In this document: positions 20,802 through 29,748 of the stretch, one piece after another
Position numbering within the stretch: position 1 is the first letter of the stretch
Layout: each line of letters begins with the position of its first letter
Assembly (NCBI RefSeq): GCF_935822925.1
Contig: NZ_CAKXZS010000011.1
Coordinates: forward strand, 103,282 to 167,281
DNA: 64,000 nt
From: Mesorhizobium ventifaucium
GTDB lineage: Bacteria > Pseudomonadota > Alphaproteobacteria > Rhizobiales > Rhizobiaceae
Direction of reading: 5' to 3'
Notes under the pieces: model-generated
Database searches by the model: none
Told to the model about the DNA's origin: nothing
What the model saw: only the letters and a program-made list of their open reading frames with translations
Program-made: the position numbers and the translations under genes

Positions 20802-21788
20802 ATGTTCCGATGGGGTGTTTTGTCGACGGCCAAGATCGGTCGCGAGCATCTTTTGCCTGCAATGGTCGAAGCGGAGAACGGCGTGCTGTCGGCGATCGCC
20901 AGCCGCGACCTGTCGAAAGCCCGTGCCTTGGCCGACCGTTTCGGCGCGCCCCATGCCTTCGGTTCCTATGACGAGTTGCTCGCATCCAAGGATGTCGACG
21001 GCGTCTACATTCCGCTGCCGACCGCACAGCATGTCGAATGGACCGCCAAGGCGATCGAGGCCGGCAAGCATGTTCTGGTCGAAAAGCCGCTGGCGCTCGA
21101 TGCCAAGGACATTCCACCGCTGATCAAGCTGCGCGACGCCAAAAACGTGCTGGTCTGCGAAGCGTTCATGGTCGTCTACCACCCGCAATGGATCAAGGTG
21201 CGCGAGCTGATCGCCAATGGCGCCATCGGCCGGCTGCGCCATGTCCAGGGCGCGTTCTCCTACTACAATGTCGATCCCAAGAACATGCGCAACCAGCTCG
21301 ACCTCGGCGGCGGCGCGCTGCCCGACATCGGTGTCTACCCGACGGTGTCGACGCGCTTTTCAACGGGCAAGGAGCCGTTGCGCGTCCAGGCGACGATCGA
21401 GCGCGACAAGACCTTCGGCACCGACATCTACTCCTCGATCCGCGCCGATTTCGGCGACTTCGAACTGTCGTTCTATCTGTCGACGCAGATGGCGGCGCGG
21501 CAGGTGATGGTGTTCCACGGCGAGAAGGGCTTCATCGAGGTGCTTTCGCCGTTCAACGCCGGCATCTATGACCATCATCGCATCGAGCTGCACAACCAGA
21601 ATCACAGCGAGGCGCAAGTGTTCCGCTTCCCCGGCATGCAGCAATACCGGCTGGAGGTCGAGGCGTTCGCGCGTGCGGCGCAGGGCGGCACGGATCGCGT
21701 CTTCACGTTGGAAGAATCGGTGCTCAACCAGAAGGTCATCGACGCCATCTTCCGCGCCGGCGAGAAGGAAGGCTGGGAGACGGTCTGA
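20802..21788 (+). CDS. Gfo/Idh/MocA-family oxidoreductase
   Basis: A 328-residue NAD(P)-dependent sugar or polyol dehydrogenase. The Rossmann N-terminus is [20 protein letters not shown], followed by the [10 protein letters not shown] motif with its catalytic Lys (about residue 94) and a C-terminal alpha/beta domain with [24 protein letters not shown] lies upstream of the ATG at 20802. The substrate is unknown. The FAD dehydrogenase starts 39 bp later on the same strand. Confidence 0.88.
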   Translation: MFRWGVLSTAKIGREHLLPAMVEAENGVLSAIASRDLSKARALADRFGAPHAFGSYDELLASKDVDGVYIPLPTAQHVEWTAKAIEAGKHVLVEKPLALDAKDIPPLIKLRDAKNVLVCEAFMVVYHPQWIKVRELIANGAIGRLRHVQGAFSYYNVDPKNMRNQLDLGGGALPDIGVYPTVSTRFSTGKEPLRVQATIERDKTFGTDIYSSIRADFGDFELSFYLSTQMAARQVMVFHGEKGFIEVLSPFNAGIYDHHRIELHNQNHSEAQVFRFPGMQQYRLEVEAFARAAQGGTDRVFTLEESVLNQKVIDAIFRAGEKEGWETV

Positions 21789-21827
21789 CAATCGTCCAGC
21801 CGGGGAGGTGAGCCGGGGGAGGAGAAA

Positions 21828-23486
21828 GTGGCTGACGATGCGGATGCGATCATTGTCGGCGCCGGCCTTGCCGGGCTCGTCGCCGCGGCCGAACTGGCTG
21901 AGGCCGGCAAGAAGACCATCATTGTCGACCAGGAGCCTGAACAGTCGCTCGGCGGCCAGGCGTTCTGGTCGCTTGGCGGCATCTTCCTGGTCGATTCGCC
22001 GGAGCAGCGGCGCATGCGCATCCGCGATTCGCATGATCTGGCGCTCGAGGACTGGCTTGGCACCGCCGCCTTCGACCGTGCGGAAGATTTTTGGCCGCGC
22101 CGCTGGGCCGAGGCCTATGTCGGCTTCGCCGCCGGCGAGAAGCGCTCCTGGCTGACGCAGCGCGGCATGAAGTTCTTTCCAATCGTCGCCTGGGCCGAGC
22201 GCGGCGGCGGCAACGCCGTCGGCCACGGCAATTCGGTGCCGCGCTTCCACGTCACCTGGGGCACCGGGCCGGGCGTGCTCGAGCCGTTCGTCCAGCGTGT
22301 GCGCGAGGCCGAGAAGAGCGGGCTGGTCAGCTTCGGATTCCGCCACCGCGTCAACGAACTGACGCGGACAGGCGGCGTCGTCGACGGCGTGCGCGGCGAC
22401 ATGTTGGCGCCGAGCGATGTCGAGCGTGGCCGCAGGAGTTCGCGCGACATCGCCGGCGACTTCGAGCTCAAGGCGCAAGCGGTCATCGTCGCTTCCGGCG
22501 GCATCGGCGGCAATCCCGAGCTTGTCCGCAAGAACTGGCCGCAGCGGCTTGGCACGCCGCCCAGGCGCATGATCTCCGGCGTTCCCGACCATGTCGACGG
22601 CCGCATGCTGGCGATCACTGAACAGGCCGGCGGCAGCATCATCAACCGCGACCGCATGTGGCACTATGTCGAAGGCATCAGGAACTGGGCGCCGCTCTGG
22701 ACCGACCATGCAATCCGCATCCTGCCCGGCCCGTCGTCGCCGTGGCTCGACGCCCGCGGCAAGCGCCTGCCGCCGCCGCTCTATCCCGGCTTCGACACGC
22801 TGGGCACGCTCAGCCACATCATGAGCACCGGCTTCGATTATTCCTGGTTCATCCTGACAAAAAAAATCATCCGGAAGGAGTTCGCGTTGTCCGGCTCCGA
22901 GCAGAACCCGGACCTCACCGGAAAAAGCTGGGGCCAAGTGCTTGGCCGCGCCACATCAGGCATTCCCGGTCCGGTGAAGGCGTTCATGGACAAGGGCGAG
23001 GATTTCATCGTCGAGCCTGATTTGCCGGCGCTGGTCGCCCGCATGAACGCGCTTGTCGGTGGCGAGCCGCTGGTTGAGCTGACGCAGGTCGAGCGCGAGA
23101 TCCGCGCCCGCGACCGGCAGCTCGACAATCCGTTCTGCAAGGATATGCAGATCACCGCCTTGCGCGGCGCCCGCGCCTATCTCGGCGACCGGCTGATCCG
23201 CACGGCAAGGCCACACAAGATGCTCGACCCTGCCAATGGGCCGCTGATCGCGGTCAGGCTCAACATCCTGACCCGCAAGACGCTGGGCGACTTGCAGACC
23301 GATCTCGACAGCCGCGTCCTGGGTACCGATGGCCAGCCGGTCGGGGGATTGTACACGGTCGGCGAAGCCGCCGGTTTCGGCGGCGGCGGCATGCATGGCT
23401 ATGCGGCGCTGGAAGGGACGTTTCTTGGCGGCTGCATTTTTTCAGGCCGCAGCGCCGGCCGCGCGGCTGCGCGGGCACTGGGGTAG
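21828..23486 (+). CDS. FAD-binding dehydrogenase (fumarate reductase / KSDH-like flavoprotein)
   Basis: A 552-residue flavoprotein with a GTG start after GGGGAGGAGA. The FAD-binding motif is VGAGLAGLVAAAELAEAG (about 11-28), and the C-terminus has GEAAGFGGGGMHGYAALEG, which closes the FAD site. It belongs to the group of putative FAD-binding dehydrogenases related to 3-ketosteroid dehydrogenases. An A8 run at about 22859-22866 encodes Thr-Lys-Lys-Ile. The substrate is unknown. Confidence 0.85.
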   Translation: MADDADAIIVGAGLAGLVAAAELAEAGKKTIIVDQEPEQSLGGQAFWSLGGIFLVDSPEQRRMRIRDSHDLALEDWLGTAAFDRAEDFWPRRWAEAYVGFAAGEKRSWLTQRGMKFFPIVAWAERGGGNAVGHGNSVPRFHVTWGTGPGVLEPFVQRVREAEKSGLVSFGFRHRVNELTRTGGVVDGVRGDMLAPSDVERGRRSSRDIAGDFELKAQAVIVASGGIGGNPELVRKNWPQRLGTPPRRMISGVPDHVDGRMLAITEQAGGSIINRDRMWHYVEGIRNWAPLWTDHAIRILPGPSSPWLDARGKRLPPPLYPGFDTLGTLSHIMSTGFDYSWFILTKKIIRKEFALSGSEQNPDLTGKSWGQVLGRATSGIPGPVKAFMDKGEDFIVEPDLPALVARMNALVGGEPLVELTQVEREIRARDRQLDNPFCKDMQITALRGARAYLGDRLIRTARPHKMLDPANGPLIAVRLNILTRKTLGDLQTDLDSRVLGTDGQPVGGLYTVGEAAGFGGGGMHGYAALEGTFLGGCIFSGRSAGRAAARALG

Positions 23487-23491
23487 GACCG

Positions 23492-24433
23492 TCACCAGAT
23501 CCATTCGCCCCGTCCCAGAGCCGACACCGCGTCGACGATCCGGGTAAAGCTCGAGCGCGCACGACCGACCGTGTGCCGGGCTCTGAGAAAACTATGCACC
23601 AGCCCCGGCTCTTCCAACCAGTAGGCGTGGCCGTCTGCCGCGACGACGCGGTCGCGATAGGCCTCGCCGTCTGACGACAGCGGGTCGCATTGGGCGGTGA
23701 TCAGCACGGTCGGCGGCAGATTGGCAAAATCGGCGTCGGCCAGCGGCGACAGCGTAAGGTCGCCGGTGCGGTCCTCGCCGCCGGTCCTGATATTCATGTA
23801 GAAATCGAGATCGCGCACCGTCAGCATCGGCGCTTCGGCATGGGTCACGTAAGAACCTTGCGATCGGTCGCCGCCAAGGCTGGGATAGATCAGTACGTGG
23901 CCGATCGGCCTTCGTGCATGGCCACGCGTCGCATGGCTGACCGCGGCGGCAATATTGCCGCCGGCGCTGTCGCCGCAAAGCAGGATCTGGCGCTTATAGG
24001 TTGTCGCCGCCCATTCGAAGGCGCTGATGGCATCGTCGAAGCCGGCCGGATGCAGATGTTCCGGCGCCAGCCGGTAGTCGACCGAAACCACCTCATAGCC
24101 GGTGCGGCTGCAAAGCTCGGCGCAGAGGTCGTCATGGCTGTCGAGCCCGCCGAGGATAAAACCGCCGCCATGGAAATAAAGCACCATCGCCGCCGCTTCC
24201 GGCGCGGGTGTGCGGTAGATGCGGATCGGGATGGGGTGCGAAGGCGTGGCAATGGCGGTGGTTTCCGCCGTAACATTGTCCGGGTGGCCGGCAGAGAACT
24301 CACGGCACATGCGGTCGTAGATGTCGCGCTGCCGATCGATCGTGTAGTCGATCGCATCAGGCGGATAATAGGAGTTGGTGCGCTCGATGAAGGCCCAGGT
24401 CTCGGCGTCGATGAGCTTTTTGTAGTCGGTCAT
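23492..24433 (-). CDS. HSL-family alpha/beta-hydrolase (esterase)
   Basis: A 313-residue hormone-sensitive-lipase-type esterase. The oxyanion motif is YFHGGGFILGG (about 86-96) and the nucleophile elbow is CGDSAGGN (about 153-160). The acid is likely the Asp in TAQCDPLSSDGE and the His is in GLVHSFLRAR. It ends 6 bp from the FAD dehydrogenase, convergently. The upstream gap carries a mosaic repeat. Confidence 0.88.
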   Translation of the reverse strand: MTDYKKLIDAETWAFIERTNSYYPPDAIDYTIDRQRDIYDRMCREFSAGHPDNVTAETTAIATPSHPIPIRIYRTPAPEAAAMVLYFHGGGFILGGLDSHDDLCAELCSRTGYEVVSVDYRLAPEHLHPAGFDDAISAFEWAATTYKRQILLCGDSAGGNIAAAVSHATRGHARRPIGHVLIYPSLGGDRSQGSYVTHAEAPMLTVRDLDFYMNIRTGGEDRTGDLTLSPLADADFANLPPTVLITAQCDPLSSDGEAYRDRVVAADGHAYWLEEPGLVHSFLRARHTVGRARSSFTRIVDAVSALGRGEWIW

Positions 24434-24467
24434 GGACGCGGAAAGTGTTCTGACGACAGCGCCTGAG

Positions 24468-24625
24468 CACCCCCCTCTGGCCTGCCGGCCATCTCCCCCG
24501 CAAGGGGGGAGATCGGATGTCGCTTAGGCTTTCGCCAATCTTCAGCGCGGCAGGAAGGGCGGATGGGCCGAAGCTGCCAATCTCCCCCCCTGCGGGGGAG
24601 ATGCCCGGCAGGGCAGAGGGGGGTG
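24468..24625. repeat. Nested inverted-repeat mosaic element
   Basis: The outer arms CACCCCCCTCTG (24468-24479) and CAGAGGGGGGTG (24614-24625) are perfect complements. Inside are two further hairpins: ATCTCCCCC...GGGGGGAGAT near 24491-24513, and ATCTCCCCCC...GGGGGAGAT near 24580-24602, with GCCTGCCGG/CCGGCAGGG arms next to the outer ones. This is the architecture of rhizobial intergenic mosaic elements and differs in sequence from the 17255-17396 copy. Confidence 0.85.
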
Positions 24626-24649
24626 TGACGGATCGCCCTCATCTCCCCG

Positions 24650-25432
24650 TTACCTCCCCTTCCACACCGGGTCGCGCTTTTCGGCAAAGGCGCGAAAGCC
24701 CTCGAGATTGTCCTCCGAGCCGTACAGAGCGTCAACCGTCGGCAATTGGCGGCGCGTCACCCGGTTCATCGCGTCCTGGAAGGTGAGCGCTTCGGCGACC
24801 CGCGCCGTCTCCTTGATCGCGGCAAAGACCAGCGGCGGACCACCGGCCAGCAGCCGGGCGATCTCCCAGACGCGATCCTCGAGCTTCTCATTGGGCAGCA
24901 CCTCGCTGACCAGGCCCCAGCGGTGCGCCTCGGCGACATCCATCCAGCGGCCGGTGAGCAAAAGGTCCATGGCGACATGATAGGGAATGCGCTTCGGCAG
25001 CTTGATCGTCGCTGCATCGGCCAGCGTGCCGGCGCGAATTTCCGGCAGCGCAAAGGAGGAGTGATCCGACGCGTAGATGAGGTCGCAGGACAGCGCCAGC
25101 TCGAAGCCGCCGCCGACCGCCATGCCGTTGACGCAGGCGATGACCGGCTTGTTGAGATCGCGCAGTTCCTGCAGTCCGCCGAAGCCGCCGACGCCATAGT
25201 CGCCGTCGACGGCATCGCCGCCGGCCGCGGCTTTCAGGTCCCAGCCGGCGCAGAAGAACTTGTCGCCGGCAGTCTTGACGATGGCGACCCGCAGATCCGG
25301 ATCGTCGCGGAACGCCTTGAAGGTCTCGCCCATCAGCCGCGAGGTGTTGAGGTCGATGGCGTTGGCCTTGGGCCGATCGAGCGTGACTTCGAGGATCGTC
25401 CCCTCGCGGCGGGTGGTGATGACGTCAGACAT
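24650..25432 (-). CDS. Enoyl-CoA hydratase / carnitinyl-CoA dehydratase (CaiD-like)
   Basis: A 260-residue crotonase-fold enzyme. The oxyanion-hole segments are KFFCAGWDLKAA and VNGMAVGGGFELALSCD, followed by the ALPEIRAGTLADAATIKLPKRIP loop typical of CaiD-like proteins. In this operon the probable reaction is hydration of crotonobetainyl-CoA to L-carnitinyl-CoA; that is inferred from context. The ATG at 25432 has TTGGAGAAAACAAGA upstream. It overlaps the end of the acyl-CoA synthetase gene by 8 bp and is the last gene of the six-gene operon. Confidence 0.8.
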   Translation of the reverse strand: MSDVITTRREGTILEVTLDRPKANAIDLNTSRLMGETFKAFRDDPDLRVAIVKTAGDKFFCAGWDLKAAAGGDAVDGDYGVGGFGGLQELRDLNKPVIACVNGMAVGGGFELALSCDLIYASDHSSFALPEIRAGTLADAATIKLPKRIPYHVAMDLLLTGRWMDVAEAHRWGLVSEVLPNEKLEDRVWEIARLLAGGPPLVFAAIKETARVAEALTFQDAMNRVTRRQLPTVDALYGSEDNLEGFRAFAEKRDPVWKGR

Positions 25433-27503
25433 TCTTGTTTTCTCCAAGCACCAGCAGCGCGTCGGCGATCCAGGCGCCTTTGCCCTGCGCGCAGACGATC
25501 AGCGGGTTGATGTCTAGCTCCTCGATCTCGCCGGCATTTTGCTGCACGAAGGCGGCAATGCCTGATATCGCCTCGATGGCCGCCGCGACATCGGCCTTGG
25601 GCCGGCCGCGATAGCCTTCGAGCAGCGGGAACAATTTGAGCCCGCGCAGCGCCGCCTCGATGTCGTCGCGGGTCGCCGGCAGCATCAGTGTGACGCTGTC
25701 GCGCAGCAGTTCGACCAGCACGCCGCCGGTGCCCAGTGTCATCACCGCGCCGAACATCGGGTCGCGGGTGAAGCCGACGAGCAACTCGGCGACGCCGTCG
25801 CGCACCATGCGCTCGACGTAGAGGCCGGTGCCTAGCGCATCGAGATCATGGGCGGCGGTGCTGACCGATTCGGCGTCCCTGAGGTTGAGCCGCACCGCCC
25901 CGAGCTCGGATTTGTGGGTGACCCCCAAAGCCTTCAGCGCAACCGGAAAACCGAGCGCCATCGAGGAGATGACCGCCTCGACCGCATTGCCGGCGCGTTC
26001 GCCGCTCGGCACGGGGAGCCCGGCCTCGATCAGCCGCGCTTTCGCCTCGGCCTCATCAGGCGTGACATGGTCGCCGGCCGGCGCTCCGGAAGCGGAGGTG
26101 TCGATCGGCTGCGCCTGCGGCTCGCGCCAGGCCCAGCCGATGAAGGCTGCCGCCTGGGCGGCGTCCATGGCCTCGGAAATGCCGAACAACGGCACCATGC
26201 CGCGTGCCATCAGCCCGGCGGTGTATTCCTCGGGCAGGTTTTCCGGCAGCGACGAGACGATCGCGCCCTGCGCCTTGTTGGTCTTCAGCGACGATTCGAA
26301 GGCGCGCAGCGTCGTCCACCAGTCGGTGTCCGAGCAGCGGTCGGGGCGCGGGAAATCGAGCACCAGCATATTGAGGTCGAAGCCACCCGACACCATGGCG
26401 GTGAAGGTGGCGGTCATCGCCGGCTCGTTGTTCCAGATGAAGGTATGGTAGTCGAGCGGGTTGGCCACCGCAACCAGCGGCCCGAGCGTCGATTTGACGT
26501 GGGCGCGGTGCGTGTCGGTCAGCGCCGGGAAATTCACCCAGCGGCCTTCTGCGCTGTCGGCCATGACAGACGCCTCGCCGCCCGAACAGCTCATCGACGA
26601 CAGCCGGTAGCCGGGCAGTGGACCGGTGACGTGCAGCAGCTTGAGCGCCTCGATAAAGGCAGGGATGGAATCGACGCGGGCGATGCCGAGCCGCTTCAGG
26701 AAGGCGCCCGAGGCAGCGTCCGAGCCGGCCAGCGATGCGGTATGCGACACCGTCGCTTGCCGCGCCTGCTCGGAGCGGCCGACCTTCATGGCGACGATCG
26801 GCTTCTTCAGCTCGCGCGCCCGCGCGGCCAGCCTTTCGAAGCCGGCTACCGAATCGAATGCCTCGACGTGCAGGCCGAGCGCGGTGACGCGGTCGTCCTC
26901 GACCAGGCCGAGCGCCATTTCGGAAAGGCCGGTCTGTGCCTGGTTGCCGGCGGTCATCAGAAAGGCGATTGGCAGGCCGCGCTTCTGCATCGTCATGTTG
27001 ATGGCGATGTTTGACGATTGGGTGATGATGGCGACCCCGCGGCCACCCTCGGCCAGCCGGATACCGCCATGTTGGTCGGGCCATAAAAGCGCGCCGTCGG
27101 CATAATTGATCAGGCCGTAGCAGTTCGGCCCGATGATCGGCATCTGGCCCGCCGCGGCGACCAGTTCCGCCTGCAATCGCTCGCCATGCTCGTCATAAGC
27201 CTCGGTCTCGAGAAAGCCGGCGGCAAAGCAGACAGCGCCGCCGGCACCGCGCTCGGCCAGCGCCTTGACCACCTCGATGGTCAAATGCCGGTTGACGCCG
27301 ACAAAGGCGGCGTCCGGCGTGCCGGGCAGGTCCGCCACTGAGCGGTAGGCTTTGCGCCCGGCGACATCATCCTTGGTCGGGTGCACCGGCCAGATCTCGC
27401 CGGCAAAGCCCATCTTGATCGACTGCGCGACGACGGCGGCAGCCTGCGCGCCGCCGAACACGGCGATCGATTTTGGGCGCAGGAGACGTTCAAGCCTGTG
27501 CAT
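25425..27503 (-). CDS. NDP-forming acyl-CoA synthetase (acetate-CoA ligase family)
   Basis: A 692-residue single-chain enzyme with an N-terminal CoA-binding Rossmann domain (RLLRPKSIAVFGGAQAAAV), a succinyl-CoA-ligase-like region with the phosphohistidine site neighbourhood (SCSGGEASVMADSAE), and a C-terminal ATP-grasp domain (GFPVALKALGVTHKSELGAV). It activates a carboxylate to its CoA thioester. In this operon it could load gamma-butyrobetaine or crotonobetaine, a job done by CaiC (AMP-forming) in enterobacteria. Its start is 3 bp after the dehydrogenase stop. Confidence 0.85.
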   Translation of the reverse strand: MHRLERLLRPKSIAVFGGAQAAAVVAQSIKMGFAGEIWPVHPTKDDVAGRKAYRSVADLPGTPDAAFVGVNRHLTIEVVKALAERGAGGAVCFAAGFLETEAYDEHGERLQAELVAAAGQMPIIGPNCYGLINYADGALLWPDQHGGIRLAEGGRGVAIITQSSNIAINMTMQKRGLPIAFLMTAGNQAQTGLSEMALGLVEDDRVTALGLHVEAFDSVAGFERLAARARELKKPIVAMKVGRSEQARQATVSHTASLAGSDAASGAFLKRLGIARVDSIPAFIEALKLLHVTGPLPGYRLSSMSCSGGEASVMADSAEGRWVNFPALTDTHRAHVKSTLGPLVAVANPLDYHTFIWNNEPAMTATFTAMVSGGFDLNMLVLDFPRPDRCSDTDWWTTLRAFESSLKTNKAQGAIVSSLPENLPEEYTAGLMARGMVPLFGISEAMDAAQAAAFIGWAWREPQAQPIDTSASGAPAGDHVTPDEAEAKARLIEAGLPVPSGERAGNAVEAVISSMALGFPVALKALGVTHKSELGAVRLNLRDAESVSTAAHDLDALGTGLYVERMVRDGVAELLVGFTRDPMFGAVMTLGTGGVLVELLRDSVTLMLPATRDDIEAALRGLKLFPLLEGYRGRPKADVAAAIEAISGIAAFVQQNAGEIEELDINPLIVCAQGKGAWIADALLVLGENKNV

Positions 27504-27506
27504 TGT

Positions 27507-28670
27507 TCAGCCGCCGAACGGGCGCAGCAGCGCCCGTGAAATGATGTGGCGCTGGATTTCCGACGTGCCTTCCCAGATGCGCTCGACGCGGGCGTCGCGC
27601 CAGATGCGTTCCAGCGGCAGGTCGTCCATCAGCCCCATGCCGCCGTGGATCTGGATCGCCTCGTCGGCGACGAAGGCAAGCATTTCGGTGGCCTTCAGCT
27701 TGGCCATGGCCATGTCCTGATCGGTGACGGTGCCCTGATCGTACTTCCAGCCGGCTTCGAACACCATCAGGTCGGCCGCCTTCAGTTCGGTCGCCATATC
27801 GGCAAGCTTGAATGAAACGCCCTGGAACTTGCCGATCTGCTGGCCGAACTGCTGGCGCTGCGCGGCGTATTCGACGGCATGGCCAAGCGCCCGCTCGGCC
27901 CGGCCGAGACAGGTCGCGCCGACCTGCAGGCGGGTTGCGCCAAGCCATGAATTGGCGACGTCGAAACCCTTGTGGACCTCGCCCAGAACCTGGGCTCCGG
28001 GCAGCCGGCAATCGTCGAATTCGAGGATGGCGTTGGTGTAGCCGCGGTGCGAGACGTTGCGGTAGCCGTCACGCACCGTAAAACCCTTGGTGCCCTTGTC
28101 GACGAAGAAGGCGGTGATCTTCTTGCGTTTGCCACGCGAAGACTCTTCCTCTCCCGAGGCCATGAAGACGATGGCGAAATCGGCAAGATCGGCATGGCTG
28201 ATGAAGTGTTTGGTGCCGTTCAGCACCCAGTCGTCGCCATCCTGCACCGCGGTCGCCTTCATACCGCGCAGATCGGAGCCGGCGCCCGGCTCGGTCATCG
28301 CCAGGCAATCCCATTTTTCGCCACGAATGCAGGGGAACAGATATTTTTCGCGCTGCTCCGGCGAGCCGGCCAACAGGATGTTGGAGGGCCGCGCTACACA
28401 AGTCCAGTGCAGCGCGTAATTGGCGCGGCCGAGCTCCTTCTCGTAAAGCAGCCAGGTCACCGTATCGAGGCCGGCGCCGCCGACCTCCGTAGGCATGTTG
28501 GCGGCATAGAGTCCGGCTTCGATCGCCTTGGCCTTGATCTCCTCGATCAATTCGCGGCGCAGCACGCCGGTGCGCTCGACCTCGCGCTCATGCGGGTAGA
28601 GCTCGTTCTCGACGAAGGCGCGCGTCGTCTCGACGATCAGTTTCTGTTCTTCCGAAAGACCAAAATCCAT
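27507..28670 (-). CDS. Acyl-CoA dehydrogenase
   Basis: A 387-residue flavoenzyme beginning MDFGLSEEQKLIVETTRAFV. It shows the FAD and acyl-CoA signatures LAMTEPGAGSDLRGMKATA and the C-terminal QIHGGMGLMDDLPLERIWRDARVERIWEGTSEIQ, with the Glu of the latter as candidate base. Context suggests oxidation of gamma-butyrobetainyl-CoA to crotonobetainyl-CoA (CaiA run in the oxidative direction). A longer frame to 28895 runs into the dehydrogenase gene and is rejected. Its start is 4 bp after that gene's stop. Confidence 0.85.
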   Translation of the reverse strand: MDFGLSEEQKLIVETTRAFVENELYPHEREVERTGVLRRELIEEIKAKAIEAGLYAANMPTEVGGAGLDTVTWLLYEKELGRANYALHWTCVARPSNILLAGSPEQREKYLFPCIRGEKWDCLAMTEPGAGSDLRGMKATAVQDGDDWVLNGTKHFISHADLADFAIVFMASGEEESSRGKRKKITAFFVDKGTKGFTVRDGYRNVSHRGYTNAILEFDDCRLPGAQVLGEVHKGFDVANSWLGATRLQVGATCLGRAERALGHAVEYAAQRQQFGQQIGKFQGVSFKLADMATELKAADLMVFEAGWKYDQGTVTDQDMAMAKLKATEMLAFVADEAIQIHGGMGLMDDLPLERIWRDARVERIWEGTSEIQRHIISRALLRPFGG

Positions 28671-28674
28671 CGCC

Positions 28675-29748
28675 TCAGCCTTTCTTCTTTTTCTTCGGCC
28701 TTTCAGCCTTGGCCTTTTCGGCCGCCTTGGAAGTAGCGGGCTTCTTCGCCGCAAGCTTGGCGAGCTGCTTGGTATAGTCCTTGTGCAAGGCGCCGGCGCC
28801 CCAGCCCTTGCCCTTGTTCTGCTTCGACAGCGCATCCATGATCGCGACCAGATTGTCGTCGCGGATCTTTTCGAGCTCGCGGATCGACAGGCCATCCGCC
28901 TGGTCGTCCGACTGCCTGGCGATCAGGTCTACCAGTTCGTCGTTGAACTCCGGCACATCCATCAGCTTGGTCCACGGCCATTTCAGGCACGGCCCGAACT
29001 GCGCCATGAAGTGGCGCATGCCGGCCTCGCCGCCGGCGACGCGGTAGACCTGGAACATGCCCATCTGCGCCCAGCGCAGGCCGAAGCCATAGCGCATGAT
29101 GTCGTCGAGCTCCTCGACCGTGCAGATGCCGTCCTTGATCAGCCACAGCGCCTCGCGCCATGCCGCCTCCAGCAGGCGGTCGCCGACGAACGCCTCGATC
29201 TCCTTGCGGATCACCACCGGCTTCATGCCGATCGAGGCGTACATCTCCTTGGCGACCTCGATCGCCTCGGGAAAGGTCTGCTCGCCGCCGACGATCTCGA
29301 CCAGCGGCAGCAAATAGACCGGGTTGAACGGGTGGCCGACGACCAGCCGTTCCGGATGCTTCTTCATCGCCACCTGCATGTCGGTCGGCTTGATGCCGGA
29401 GGTCGAGGAGCCGACGATGGCATTGGCCGGCGCATAGAGGTCGATCTCGGCCAGCACGCGGTGTTTCAGATCGAGCCGCTCCGGCACGCTTTCCTGGATG
29501 AAATCGGCATCGGCGACGGCGTCGGCAATGGTCTTGGCAAAGGTCAATTTGCCTTCTTTTGGCAGGCCGTCGGGCAGCATCTGCTTGTAGGCGCGGCGCG
29601 CGCCTTTCATCACTTCGTCGACCTTGCGCGCGGATTCGGGGTCGGGATCGAAAATCGACACGTCGATGCCATTCAAGAGCAGCCGCGCCACCCAGCCGGC
29701 GCCGATGACGCCGCCGCCAATCGCAGCTGCCTTGGTGATGATGCTCAT
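28675..29748 (-). CDS. cdhA: L-carnitine 3-dehydrogenase (3-hydroxyacyl-CoA dehydrogenase family)
   Basis: A 357-residue NAD enzyme that oxidises L-carnitine to 3-dehydrocarnitine. The Rossmann motif is AAIGGGVIGAGWVARLLLNG (about 8-27). The substrate region has SSTSGIKPTDMQ and VGHPFNPVYLLPLVEIVGG with the catalytic His. The C-terminal helical domain is present. About 50 residues at the end form an extra Lys/Ala-rich tail (TSKAAEKAKAERPKKKKKG); in some bacteria a thioesterase is fused at this end, but none is present here. It overlaps the HD gene by 4 bp. Assignment rests on similarity plus the adjacent BKACE gene. Confidence 0.85.
   Translation of the reverse strand: MSIITKAAAIGGGVIGAGWVARLLLNGIDVSIFDPDPESARKVDEVMKGARRAYKQMLPDGLPKEGKLTFAKTIADAVADADFIQESVPERLDLKHRVLAEIDLYAPANAIVGSSTSGIKPTDMQVAMKKHPERLVVGHPFNPVYLLPLVEIVGGEQTFPEAIEVAKEMYASIGMKPVVIRKEIEAFVGDRLLEAAWREALWLIKDGICTVEELDDIMRYGFGLRWAQMGMFQVYRVAGGEAGMRHFMAQFGPCLKWPWTKLMDVPEFNDELVDLIARQSDDQADGLSIRELEKIRDDNLVAIMDALSKQNKGKGWGAGALHKDYTKQLAKLAAKKPATSKAAEKAKAERPKKKKKG

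Noticed and set aside
22857..22870. A8 run in the FAD dehydrogenase as a programmed frameshift site
   Set aside because: The frame reads through to a normal C-terminus and no downstream stimulatory structure or alternative product is evident.
21360..22937. 525-codon minus-strand frame across the Gfo/Idh and FAD dehydrogenase genes
   Set aside because: It spans two well-supported plus-strand genes and its translation has no recognisable domain; a codon-bias shadow.
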